This document shows, in pieces, positions 1 to 10,734 of a stretch of DNA of 64,000 nt. Position 1 is the first letter of the stretch. Each line of letters starts with the position of its first letter. The stretch spans positions 47,340,812 through 47,404,811 of the forward strand of contig JBCFYV010002255.1 in NCBI GenBank assembly GCA_039000515.1. Direction: 5' to 3'. A program made the position numbers and the translations under genes. The notes under the pieces are model-generated. The model had not been told where the DNA came from. It was given only the letters and a program-made list of their open reading frames with translations, and ran no database searches. This DNA comes from Timema cristinae. Taxonomy: Eukaryota > Arthropoda > Insecta > Phasmatodea > Timematidae.

Positions 1-532
1 GTATCTTCTCCCACCACACCCTCCTCCCTCTTGAGGCCTCATACTGCAATCATTCATCCATCACTACGCACACTGCAAAGCAAAGAAAGAACCTTTATCA
101 AGAAGCTCAAGTCACGAGCTTGTAAATGTTTTGAGTCCAAGCATTCAGCTTGGCTCAAAGCTTGCAATCCAAGTATTCACATAGCCCTAGTTTAAACTAA
201 AACAGTGCATCCATTGGGCCCTAGTTCACAGAATTAGGGACAGTGTGTAATTAAGTATAGATACTTGCCATGTAGAAATGCTTAAGCCCTATGGATATTA
301 TTGTGAAATTAATTTTATTTGCGACAGTACATGCAGTGAAACTGGCACTTGTGTATAAAAATAAAATATATATAACAGCCACATGTCCACTGTGATTCAA
401 AATGATGACACAATCATATTCTCAGTAATGGATAGGATCACTTACTCCAATGGTCCAGGTAATAGTAGCACAGTCATTAAGTTAGATGTGTTTTATCTGT
501 TTGCTCAAGACTGAATTAGAGCTATGTTTCAG

Positions 533-684
533 CTATTCACAGAGTACGGCAGACTGGCGCTGGCTGAGGACAGCAACAGTACACCCTTCCAAAAGCTCCA
601 GTTCCTGGTTAGGGATTGGAGTTTCCCTATGAAGCACCGTACGGTGCACAAGGTGGGGACAACATTCTCAAGAGAAGACTCCAG
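533..684 (+). CDS. atl: Atlastin, internal exon with the G4 (RD) region of the GTPase domain (partial gene)
   Basis: Atlastin is an integral ER-membrane GTPase that tethers and fuses ER tubules. The exon follows a tttcag acceptor (ends 532) and precedes a gtaaac donor (685). Its first frame reads LFTEYGRLALAEDSNS and then FQKLQFLVRDWSFP, matching the family block that ends in the guanine-recognition Arg-Asp pair (RD, G4-like). From about 623 the homology continues in the next frame as YEAPYGAQGGDN and ILKRRLQ. The frame change sits in a T run (622-624, three T where four are expected), so the 152-base exon is one base short of the 51 codons the homology predicts. With that base the exon ends in phase 0, which fits the exon at 4458. 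The missing base is either a consensus error or a real disabling mutation. Upstream exons (P-loop, switch regions) are not in the window. Orthology comes from remembered family sequence, not a search. Confidence 0.9.
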
Positions 685-686
685 GT

Positions 687-1333
687 AAACATTCTGCTGT
701 CAAGATCTTCATCACCAAGATATTATTATGTTTGAATCAGAAATGCTATCTGCTTTCTTTACTTGGCAAGCACATGATCAGTTTATTAGTGTTTTCATTT
801 TAAAATAATTATTTTTCAATTTTGTTGTGATTAATAAAATATTCCAAATTGGCTTCACTGGTTTAAATCCCTGTGTATTTTTAAAAGTAAAATACAGAAA
901 AGCACATCAAGATGGTATGCCTGTTTGAAGCTGTATCACCTAAGTCAACTGTTGTCCACGAGGTGAGACAGACTGGTAAGGATGTGTGTACAAACACAGC
1001 TTACGGGCTTCATTAGAATCACTTTTGAAAGATAACCATGTTGGTATGATAACTAATCTTAGGTAGCGTTAAAACATTGAAAATTGACACATTATAATTA
1101 AAAATACATTTTGTTAAATAATTAATAAAGTAAACAAGTACCTTTTCAAATGAATAGATAGTTCTTGCTTCTAGTACTTTACTATGTATGTGTTATTCAA
1201 ATAAAATAAAACTTTATATAATGTGTCTCTATAAGGAAAACCTCTTTTCACTTTATGAGGTAATTGTATTATTTTTGGAAAAGTTAAAGGAAAGTTGGAT
1301 GGAAATATCCAAAAAGCACAAACATAATATGGC
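687..1333 (+). other. Atlastin intron, proximal part
   Basis: AT-rich intron sequence downstream of the gtaaac donor. I see no coding signal, RNA gene or clear repeat here, apart from the lead-in to the inverted-repeat element at 1334; about 45 bases of this lead-in are shared with a second copy near 5980. Confidence 0.6.
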
Positions 1334-1564
1334 TTTTACAATGAAAAGAACACAGTTCACACTTTACACTGCTGCCACTTGAAGAAAATCAATCATTACT
1401 GCCCAATCCCCCTACCTAGGTTTCATTCTATCGAAAACCAGAAAGAGAGGGTGTGAAACGCGCAATGCAACTTCGTAAAAAAGAAACCAAGAGGCAGCCC
1501 TTACCTCTCTTTCCAGTGGCAGCAGTGTAAAGTGTGAACTGTGTTCTTCCGTCCATTGTAAAAA
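1334..1564. mobile_element. Small inverted-repeat (MITE-like) element just upstream of the 52-bp array
   Basis: The arm at 1334-1379 (core cacagttcacactttacac) is the reverse complement of 1515-1564 (core gtgtaaagtgtgaactgtg), with a few mismatches and a short insertion. About 135 bases lie between the arms. A second, one-armed copy is at about 5960-6075, so this is a dispersed repeat and not a local hairpin. No transposase is present and no target-site duplication was confirmed. The element ends about 30 bases before the first unit of the splice-acceptor array. Confidence 0.7.
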
Positions 1565-1594
1565 TGTGTGACTCATTTAGAAGGGAGGGTAGTA

Positions 1595-4482
1595 TCTGCC
1601 ATCAGGTGTCAGACAAGCTATATCCAGAGATTATATCAAGTGTTTGTTGCCCATCAGATGTCAGACAAGCTACATCCAGAGATTAAATCAAGTGTTTGTT
1701 TGCCATCAGGTGTCAGACGAGCTACATCCAGAGATTATATCAAGTGTTTGTTGCCCATCAGGTGTCAGACAAGCAACATCCAGAGATTAAATCAAGTGAT
1801 TGTTGCCCATCAGGTGTCAGACAAGCAACATCCAGAGATTATATCAAGTGTTTTTTGCAATCAGGTGTCAGACAAGCTACATCCAGAGATTATATCAAGT
1901 GTTTGTTGCCCATCAGGTGTCAGACAAGCAACATCCAGAGATTAAATCAAGTGATTGTTGCCCATCAGGTGTCAGACAAGCAACATCCAGAGATTATATC
2001 AAGTGTTTTTTGCAATCAGGTGTCAGACAAGCTATATCCAGAGATTATATCAAGTGATTGTTGCCCATCAGGTGTCAGACGAGCTACATCCAGAGATTAT
2101 ATCAAGTGTTTGTTGCCCATCAGGTGTCAGACAAGCTACATCCAGAGATTATATCAAGTGTTTGTTGCCCATCAGGTGTCAGACAAGCAACATACAGAGA
2201 TTATATCAAGTGTTTATTGCCCATCAGGTGTCAGACTAGCTGTATCCAGAGATTATATCAAGTGTTTGTTGCCCATCAGGTGTCAGACAAGCTACATCCA
2301 GAGATTATATCAAGTGTTTGTTGCCCATCAGGTGTCAGACAAGCAACATACAGAGATTATATCAAGTGTTTATTGCCCATCAGGTGTCAGACTAGCTGTA
2401 TCCAGAGATTATATCAAGTGTTTTTTGCCATCAGGTGTCAGACAAGCAACATCCAGAGATTATATCAAGTGTTTGTTGCCCATCAGGTGTCAGACAAGCA
2501 ACATACAGAGATTATATCAAGTGTTTATTGCCCATCAGGTGTCAGACAAGCTATATCCAGAGATTATATCAAGTGATTGTTGCCCATCAGGTGTCAGACA
2601 AGCAACATCCAGAGATTAAATCAAGTGATTGTTGCCCATCAGGTGTCAGACAAGCTACATCCAGAGATTATATCAAGTGTTTGTTGCCCATCAGGTGTCA
2701 GACAAGCAACATACAGAGATTATATCAAGTGTTTATTGCCCATCAGGTGTCAGACAAGCTATATCCAGAGATTATATCAAGTGTTTGTTTGCCATCAGGT
2801 GTCAGACAAGCTACATCCAGAGATTATATCAAGTGTTTGTTTGCCATCAGCTGTCAAACGAACAGTATCCAGAGATTATATCAAGTGTTTGTTGCCCATC
2901 AGATGTCAGACAAGCTACATCCAGAGATTAAATCAAGTGTTTGTTTGCCATCAGGTGTCAGACGAGCTACATCCAGAGATTATATCAAGTGTTTGTTGCC
3001 CATCAGGTGTCAGACAAGCAACATCCAGAGATTAAATCAAGTGATTGTTGCCCATCAGGTGTCAGACAAGCAACATCCAGAGATTATATCAAGTGTTTTT
3101 TGCAATCAGGTGTCAGACAAGCTACATCCAGAGATTATATCAAGTGTTTTTTGCAATCAGGTGTCAGACAAGCTACATCCAGAGATTATATCAAGTGATT
3201 GTTGCCCATCAGGTGTCAGACAAGCTGTACCCAGAGATTATATCAAGTGTTTGTTTGCCATCAGGTGTCAGACAAGCTACATCCAGAGATTAAATCAAGT
3301 GATTGTTGCCCATCAGGTGTCAGACAAGCAACATCCAGAGATTATATCAAGTGTTTTTTGCAATCAGGTGTCAGACAAGCAACATCCAGAGATTAAATCA
3401 AGTGATTGTTGCCCATCAGGTGTCAGACAAGCAACATCCAGAGATTATATCAAGTGTTTTTTGCAATCAGGTGTCAGACAAGCTACATCCAGAGATTATA
3501 TCAAGTGTTTGTTGCCCATCAGGTGTCAGACAAGCTATATCCAGAGATTATATCAAGTGTTTGTTGCCCATCAGGTGTCAGACAAGCTACATCCAGAGAT
3601 TATATCAAGTGTTTGTTGCCCATCAGGTGTCAGACAAGCAACATACAGAGATTATATCAAGTGTTTATTGCCCATCAGGTGTCAGACTAGCTGTATCCAG
3701 AGATTATATCAAGTGTTTTTTGCCATCAGGTGTCAGACAAGCAACATCCAGAGATTATATCAAGTGTTGGTTGCCCATCAGGGGTCAGACAAGCAACATC
3801 CTGAGATTATATCAAGTGTTTGTTGCCCATCAGGTGTCAGACAAGCAACATACAGAGATTATATCAAGTGTTTGTTGCCCATCAGGTGTCAGACTAGCTG
3901 TATCCAGAGATTATATCAAGTGTTTGTTTGCCATCAGGTGTCAGACAAGCTATATCCAGAGATTATATCAAGTGTTTGTTTGCCATCAGGTGTCAGACAA
4001 GCTACATCCAGAGATTATATCAAGTGTTTGTTTGCCATCAGCTGTCAAACGAACAGTATCCAGAGATTAAATCAAGTGTTTGTTGCCCATCAGGTGTCAG
4101 ACAAGCTATATCCAGAGATTATATTAAGTGTTTGTTGCCCATCAGGTGTCAGACAAGCTATATCCAGAGATTATATCAAGTGTTTGTTTGCCATCAGGTG
4201 TCAGACAAGCTATATCCAGAGATTATATCAAGTGTTTGTTTGCCATCAGGTGTCAGACAAGCTACATCCAGAGATTATATCAAGTGTTTGTTTGCCATCA
4301 GCTGTCAAACGAACAGTATCCAGAGATTAAATCAAGTGTTTGTTGCCCATCAGGTGTCAGACAAGCTATATCCAGAGATTATATTAAGTGTTTGTTGCCC
4401 ATCAGGTGTCAGACAAGCTATATCCAGAGATTATATCAAGTGTTTGTTGCCCATCAGGTGTCAGACAAGCAACATCCAGAGC
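1595..4482 (+). repeat. 52-bp tandem array (~55 copies) made from the atlastin intron end plus the first 8 codons of the next exon
   Basis: Each unit holds about 28 intronic bases (attatatcaagtg, then tttgttgcccatcag) followed by 24 exonic bases starting GTGTCAGACAAGC and ending CATCCAGAG. In the real exon (4458) the same 24 bases run on into CTGCAGTCTC, whereas in the array they run back into ATTATATC. The duplication breakpoint is therefore inside the exon after codon 8. Nearly every unit keeps the AG acceptor and the VSDK coding start. Variants include caacat, ctacat, ctatat and ctgtat in the exon part, and tttgcc, ttgccc and tttgcaatcag before the AG. The unit length is 1 modulo 3 and stops are rare in every frame, so long artificial open frames appear (up to 631 codons, 2435-4330). 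Sub-blocks recur with a 260-bp (5-unit) period, for example 4051 against 4311. Confidence 0.95.
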
Positions 4483-4596
4483 TGCAGTCTCTCAGAGAAC
4501 ATATCACCAAATGTTTCTCGGACATCAGCTGCTTCCTCATGCCACATCCTGGTCTCAAGGTCGCCACCTGTCCTGATTTTGATGGAAAGCTTTCAG
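4458..4596 (+). CDS. atl: Atlastin, internal exon after the RD loop (partial gene)
   Basis: This exon follows the last ccatcag acceptor of the tandem array (AG ends 4457) and stops at a gtagaa donor (4597). It reads [16 protein letters not shown], then [20 protein letters not shown], then a segment ending FDGKLS, with one base left over (phase 1). The order and wording match the GTPase-domain section of insect atlastins just after the G4 region. The PHPGLKVAT block is conserved from insects to vertebrates. Phase 0 entry and phase 1 exit fit the flanking exons at 533 and 11934. Its first 24 bases are the exonic half of the 52-bp array unit, so the spliceosome sees about 55 near-identical upstream acceptors before this one. 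The reading frame is intact. Confidence 0.95.
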
Positions 4597-5035
4597 GTAG
4601 AACATGCGTGTCAATTGGGAATTTTTCTTCTTAGTAAAGATAGCTTTTACATTTTGAAAAGATGATGTAATTTAATTTAAACAGAATTACCTTAATATAC
4701 AATTATGAAAGTTGATAAAAATAATTAAAAATAACTAATTGAGGGACAATTGAATGAAGAAAGCTCAGTAGATAAAGAGGAAAAGGTTTATGAAGAGTCC
4801 ACTGCACAAATGTGACATCTTCCTTTCTTCTGGCTTCTAGAGTAGAAAATATGGGCACATGTCAGTTGCTAAAGGGTGGGCAAAATGCCTTTCTGTTAAG
4901 TTAATTGTTAGGCCAACTGAATTTTTAGTACGTTTATATAAAGTTTGTTTAGGCTGTCTTCGGAAACATTAATCATGAATTGTTGTGATGTTACTTCATA
5001 TCAAGTTGTGTAATATTTAATTAAATGGCTCATAC
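4597..5035 (+). other. Atlastin intron between the 4458 and 11934 exons, start
   Basis: AT-rich intron sequence with no open frame, repeat or RNA gene that I can support. The rest of this 7.3-kb intron (to 11933) is mostly transposon debris, listed separately. Confidence 0.6.
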
Positions 5036-5787
5036 CAGTGTTTCCCAAACTTTATTAATCACGGAGCACTTTTCAGAAGGGAAACTTGTCACGGAGCACT
5101 ATCGTTGCACCGATGCCAAAGGCACATATGTAAATTTTTTGCTGTTTTTACCTAGCTGCATTTTTAAAGTTGTTAGTTGATATTTTATTGTATAGCAAAA
5201 GCACAAACTATTTTTTGCGTTATAAATAGCTTAAATTTTGATATACACTTAATTTTTTCCCATGGAAAATCATTGAAAATGGGAGCTTTAAATATAATTT
5301 AATCAAAACATAAATTTTGCGCATACGTGTCTTTGGCATATAGGGCGACGATGTTTTCACCTAGTACCTACATAGGTACTAAACCAAATTACAGCGATAT
5401 TCCCAAAAAACTCTGGAAAGATGTTGAAGCTAACGATCGTATCTGAAAGCGTGGCAAAGTTCCCGCAGAGACGGGGTTAGTTGGCATCGTCGGGTCTCTG
5501 TCTGGGTGCTTCACTGACATTCTCGATGTTTTGCACAGTTTCAAGAAGGTGCGAGCAGCCAAAGCGGACTGAGGTGACGCATGACATGCACTTTGGCTTT
5601 ATACTTGCTATCTACACTGCTTCACAGCACGCTGATAGAGCTAGATAATGTATAGCCAATACTTAAAGACAGTTCATGGCTCCACAAAGTTTTGAGATCT
5701 TGCCACGTTTATTTTATTTAGTTTTCTTTCCAATCTCTTCTTGGAGCACTAGGTGATCCTTCGCGGAGCACACTTTGGGAATCGCTG
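5036..5787. mobile_element. Non-autonomous hAT-type DNA transposon (752 bp)
   Basis: The left end CAGTGTTTCCCAAACTTT and the reverse complement of the right end, CAGCGATTCCCAAAGTGT, form terminal inverted repeats in the style of the hAT superfamily; cggagcac motifs follow both ends. The flanking octamers gctcatac and gtctatac match at 5 of 8 positions, which could be a decayed 8-bp target-site duplication. There is no transposase frame inside. The ends resemble those of the element at 36277 but are not identical. Confidence 0.7.
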
Positions 5788-5959
5788 GTCTATACTATAC
5801 ATACCTGTAGTCTTCTATAAAGTTACGACTAGCCAATGTATAATATATACAGCTCTGTTTATTTTTTATTTTTGGTGATCATACAATAAAGCCAAAAAGC
5901 TCAAGTATTGTCAAATATTAAGGTGGTAACAAGTCACTTTTTCAAATAAAATACTATAT

Positions 5960-6075
5960 TTGTAAGAAGGCACTGGGAAGATGGATGGAAACATATAAAA
6001 GGGAACAAACACAAAAATCGCTTTTACAATGGAAAGTCAAACACAGTTCACACTTTACGTTGCTGCCGCTGGACA
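5960..6075 (+). mobile_element. One-armed copy of the MITE-like element seen at 1334
   Basis: The stretch ggatggaaacatataaaa, followed by cttttacaatggaaag and cacagttcacactttacg, parallels 1297-1380 closely. The opposite arm is absent. This shows that the sequence next to the 52-bp array is a dispersed repeat. Confidence 0.65.
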
Positions 6076-6079
6076 TATT

Positions 6080-7140
6080 GTGTGTATTCTGTCCCTTTGA
6101 TATGATATGTTTCTATTAGGCCTGTGTGGAAATGACATTTTATAGCAAGAAATACTATTTTCCCACAGGAACGAGACGGCAAATGGAAAAAATTTAAAAT
6201 AATTGTTCGCGTTAGGCTTATTTATAATTTTAGTCTAAACTTAACCTTCCCATTCATTCTAATAAAATAATTTGATGACAAAATTAGAAGCTTAGGGCAC
6301 TTTGATCTCGATTAGCGTTAAGAATAGAGACAAAAATTCTGATTTGCTTGCAATTTAGTGGTCTGAGCAATAAATTTAAATTCTCCAAGCCTATAGAGTT
6401 GTTAAGGAGGAAAATGTACTAAAAGTGTGTATATTATTTCTTTTTAAATTGTAAGTTATCTAAATAAAAACTAAATATTATGTCTAACAAGTGTTGATAA
6501 GTTTTTTATGTAAGGTAAAAAAAAGGCCTAGGGCTAATGTTACTATCATAATTTTGTATTTTTAATCAAGCAAGTTTGATATAAATATAAATTAATTCTA
6601 AATATAGGGATTGACCAAAAAAGTTCTAAAATAAAATTTCAAGACGTGAATTTCAATAACTACTTACACAGTAGAACATCAAGATATTCAAACTAATCTG
6701 AATAAATAAAAGAGATCCACAGTCTTGTCCATAATGACCATGAAATGCTGATATTCTTTTATAGCTCGTTACAAGTAGCAGTTGCTTAGTGAAGCCATGC
6801 TCAGCGCATATCTTTGGCAGACAAAAATACCCTAACATGGCTGTTATTCAAGAAACTAGGGTTAATTTAACTTTAGTAAGGAATAATATTGTTAATGAGC
6901 AGTAAATACGAATGTCACATTAACAGACAGTCCTTAATTGTAAGCTTTTAGCAATAATTTTTCCCAAAAAATCCCAGGAATTAATTTTTGCCGCCCGAGT
7001 TTCAGGAACATCCAATCTACCTATTTTTTAAATTTTTTCTTCTTCCAATTTTCAGGATTCCGAATAGGCCTGGTTTCTATACCTCTTTCCTTTATTTTTT
7101 TCCAAATACAACCAAACAAATTATACTCCATTGCATCAGC
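6080..7140. other. Intronic sequence without recognised features
   Basis: AT-rich DNA. The only open frames are short (61 codons, 6653-6838 minus) and show no family resemblance. I see nothing else in it. Confidence 0.5.
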
Positions 7141-7345
7141 TCACAATAAAGTCATACTGACAAAGTGACTGCCCTCTTCTGCAGATAGAGGTGTCATCTG
7201 GTCACCACAGTTTGTTTTATAGACTGGAGCCACTACTTCATCATAACAAGGCTGAGTTCCAGACCCACTGCGCCGGGAATTAAACCTGGGACCTCTGTAT
7301 CTGTATCCACAAACTCTTTGACCACTAGACCACACAGTGGTCAAA
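7141..7345 (-). mobile_element. tRNA-derived SINE (minus strand)
   Basis: On the minus strand the element opens with a tRNA-like A-box region (tgtggtctagtggtcaaag) and a B box (ggtttaattcccggc), followed by a non-tRNA body of about 130 bases. This is the pol III promoter layout of a SINE. The head differs from the other SINE families in this window. Confidence 0.7.
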
Positions 7346-7466
7346 TAAAACATAATGTACCTCTAAAAGTGAAAATAGGTTTTCCTTAAAGAGATATCTT
7401 TTTCAACTAAAAGTAACTTTTTTTCAGCCATAGCAAAAATTAGTACGTGTATGTTTTGGGTAATAT

Positions 7467-7690
7467 CTGACACCTTAGCTCAGTCGGTAATGTCTTTCAA
7501 CTGAGATAAAGGTCCTGGGTTCAATCCCTCTCATGGCCGAAAATGTATTATTGATTAAATAAGGGTTTACCCATTCACATTGATAAATTGAGAGCTGGGT
7601 GTTGGGTGACTGGATGTTGTGCTTGTCCTAGTCTAAAGTTAGATTCGACAGGCTACGAGCTAGCCGTAGTGGAAAATGTATGGCTTGAAT
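7467..7690 (+). mobile_element. tRNA-derived SINE, family D
   Basis: The head contains ttagctcagtcggtaatg (A-box region) and cctgggttcaatccctc (B box), then a body with ggccgaaaatg. The copy at 12365 shares the head layout, the gccgaaa junction and the ttcac/catt body motif. It is internally decayed at its 3' end. Confidence 0.75.
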
Positions 7691-7887
7691 AAAAAATTGA
7701 TACATGCTACAGAGTGGGAACAGTAATCGATATTAAGTAACTATTATGGGCAATGTGTGATGTTAATTTTAAAACATAAAAACTTTGTGTTTCAATGTGT
7801 GTGAGACTTTTTCTACCATAAAGAACTGAATAAAAAAAATATCACATTTTGCATTGGATTCTTCCCACATTTTTTCTTTTTCCTTAA

Positions 7888-8495
7888 AGGGGCGTTTGGA
7901 CTATGCCTTTTTTCATGCAACATTATATGTGCACCTCTTGTTGAGCATCTTAAAATACAGCATGCCTCTTGCATCTTGCCTCATGCAACCCAACTTGTTT
8001 TCATTTTTGCATCTCTTTTCATGTATCAGTTCACTTAGAGATGTTGTTGCATGAAGTACTTGTTGCTGGTGTCACTGCAGCTATCGTCATTTTACGGTGT
8101 AACCTATACCCAGCGACCGTACCACATTTCTCTGTTTAACACGTTTTTTATAGTCGATGTATGATAACCACCACAACAATGGATGGCTCTGGTAGTCATT
8201 TATGAATTTTATTGTTTTTTTTGGCACTCTACGCCATCACAGAATAAACAACACAAAAACTTACAGAAAACACAAATACACAACAACTAGACAAACCAAT
8301 GACATACCCTTCAACAGTTCTCAAATGACTCTGGGGCAAGATTTTTGCAACATGCCCCCCAAATATTTGGGGAGCACTTGCACATACTTGTGGCTAGATG
8401 CACAACTACATTTGGTGCATGCCCCAACAAGCACCTCCTCTGCACCTAGTTGCATGCAGCATGTTGCATGAAAAAAGGCATAATCTAAATGCGCC
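7888..8495. mobile_element. Non-autonomous DNA transposon flanked by TTAA (~608 bp)
   Basis: The left end GGGGCGTTTGGACTATGCC is matched by the reverse complement of the right end, GGCGCATTTAGATTATGCC; both continue into ttttttcatgcaacat. TTAA lies immediately outside each end (7884-7887 and 8496-8499). This suits a piggyBac-type TTAA insertion, or a Harbinger-type TTA/TAA insertion; the ends look more Harbinger-like. No transposase frame is present, and the two open frames inside (66 and 89 codons) are not recognisable. Confidence 0.75.
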
Positions 8496-8639
8496 TTAAT
8501 TAGCTTATCCTACCTAATTTTTATATTTCATTATTTATAGTTATTTATCAATTGGACCACCTCATTATTAAACATTTTAAATTGGCATAACTTCTAGTGG
8601 AAGGATTTCTAACCTTATGCAGGGCTTGGCCCCAAATTT

Positions 8640-10210
8640 TGTCTTTGACACTGTCGTAACCTCTTGATAACCATCAACTGTTTTGACACTGTGGCCAGGT
8701 CAGTTTAGTAAAATGCCTTAATCTTCCTCCTTTAATTTCTTCCATTCTTCTCCTCTCACTTTAATATTTTCTGTTATCTGTTCCTCCCATCTCTTTCATG
8801 GCCTCCCCTGCGGTCTTTTCTCATGTGTTTCATTTCCAAAATTTTCTTTAGTATCCTTTCTTTTTTCCATCCTCATTCACACTTTCTAGATATTTTACTT
8901 TCTGTACTATTCTCAGCTCTACACCATCCACCCTTGCAGCTTTATTAGGCCTTACTCTATTCCTTGTCATTACCATCACCTCATGCTAGATTGCATTTCA
9001 CACTATATTACTTACTCATTTCATTCCTGTACTTCCTCTTCCTTCTCCCCTAATACCATCAATTCATCAGCAAACATCGTGGCTTTCATTCTTTCCTCCT
9101 CGAGTTTTCCCGCCACTTTTTTAGTGACCCTTTCCATTTCCATTACAAATAGTAATGGTGAGAGGGCCCTCCCCTAATTCACTCCTTTTTTTGTTTGGAA
9201 CCACTTCGTCCTCTCGCTCTACATCTTAACACAACTCATGTTATTCTCATACATGCTCTCCACTCTCATTACAACTCCTCTTTCCACTTCAACCTCCTCC
9301 ATTGCTTTCCAAACTTTATTTCTATCCATGCTATCATATGCCTTCTCCACACCTATAAATTCTAATACCAAGTCTTTCCTAGATTCATACCTGCTTTCCA
9401 CCAGTTGTCAAATGGCAAAAGTAAGGTCTATTGTAGACCTCTGTTCCCTAAATCCGTGCTGTTCCTTTCTTCACCTTTCATTTTATTTCTTATTCACTTT
9501 CTAAAATCTTATATATTTTTGCACAGTAATACATCAGCATTATTCACCTATAATTTCCTACCTCATTTATTGAAAATAGGTATTTTAACTCCTTTTTTCC
9601 AGTCTTCCAGTAGCTTATTCTGCTTCCAAACCACTCTCAGCACCTTGTATAGTAATTGTATGCCTACTTCACCTGTACTCTTATAATTTCCACTGTCATT
9701 TCATCCACTCCTGGTGCTTTTCCTTTTTTTCATCCTATTTAATCCGTCCTTCACCTCTTTCCTCCTGTTCTGCTATTTCTTCCTGCTCCTCTGTTTCACT
9801 CTCATCTTTTTCCTCTTTCAGGTTGAACATCTGTTCACAATATCTCATCCATAGTTCCTTTTCTTTCTCTCATATATAATCAACATTCCTCCTCCTTCAT
9901 CCATCATTCTCACTTGTCTTGTTTCTCTCCATTTTCTTACCTGGTCATATAACACTTTCCTACTTCCTTTCACATCTCGTTCAAACATTTCTGTCCAGTT
10001 TTGATTCTAATCCTTCCTGGCTTCTTGTACCACTCATTTTGATTTTCTTTTTCTCCTTTTATTCTTCTCCATCTTCCTTGACCCTGTCGTCCCGCCAGTG
10101 TGTCTCCTCCACTTCCTCTTCACTTGTACTCCCACATACCTCCTCTGCTGCTCCCATCCAACCTCTACACTTTGCATCGCATCCTTCACCTTGACTTTCA
10201 TAGGTACACC
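8640..10210 (-). mobile_element. Decayed non-LTR retrotransposon, reverse-transcriptase part (minus strand)
   Basis: Reading the minus strand, the fragments appear in LINE order. A KAPGVDEMTVEII-type motif lies near 9710 and LVLEFIGVEKAYDSMDRNKV, with the conserved FxDxxKAYD block, at about 9330-9380. LALSP/LLF and FADE-like remnants occur near 9080-9180. The 3' end near 8700 carries gcattttactaaactgacct. Frameshifts and stops interrupt it throughout. The 3' end matches the plus-strand copy ending near 13075, so both belong to one LINE family. Confidence 0.75.
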
Positions 10211-10329
10211 TACCCGTCTTTTCTCTTAATTTTTTAAATTACAAGCGTTCATGTCCTCAGGTTTTTTTAGGGTTTTTGGTTAATGTGTTTTATTATCTAT
10301 CCAATTTCTTCGCTGGCCACATAGTTTAA

Positions 10330-10545
10330 GCTGTTTGTCACTCTTACACCAGACTAGACTACCGATAACGTGGAGGACATGGTTAGAATCCTGGTCAAGT
10401 TTACTGAAGGTGGTTTATCTTAAAGGTTTGAACTCCACACAAATGCAAGTACACTAATTCAACCTTGCTCATCCTTAACTCTTTTTTGTAATTAGTGCAT
10501 ATGCGTATAACCTGAATGGGTAGTAAGACATGGTGCTAAAAAATT
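10330..10545 (+). mobile_element. Degenerate SINE, family A
   Basis: Diverged copy that keeps the order of family A: a tRNA-like part, gaaggtggttt, then cacaaatgcaagta, then the diagnostic 3' tail gcgtataacctgaatgggta followed by gtaagacatggtgctaa. Confidence 0.6.
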
Positions 10546-10589
10546 ATTGATCTGGGCTATGTGCATTTAATTATATTAAAGCGGTACCT

Positions 10590-10730
10590 AGAATTTGGAG
10601 GAAATCTACCCTTGTCTAAGCAAAGGAGATGAGGAAACCATTTAAGAAAAATCACCCCAGTACGCTCAGCAAGAATTCAAATTCTGACCCTTCCATCACC
10701 AACAAATCAAACTAGCGTGACAATAAGCCT
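10590..10730 (-). mobile_element. Degenerate SINE fragment, family A (minus strand)
   Basis: Contains aaaccatttaagaaaaatca followed by a decayed B-box region (caagaattcaaattctgacc), matching the minus-strand layout of the better copies at 58238 and 63488. Confidence 0.45.
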
Positions 10731-10734
10731 GTGC

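Noticed and set aside
1568..4330. Many overlapping long open frames (up to 631 codons) as a repetitive protein gene
   Set aside because: They are three-frame readings of the 52-bp intron/exon unit. Long frames are expected because the unit lacks stops, and only the terminal exon at 4458 is atlastin.
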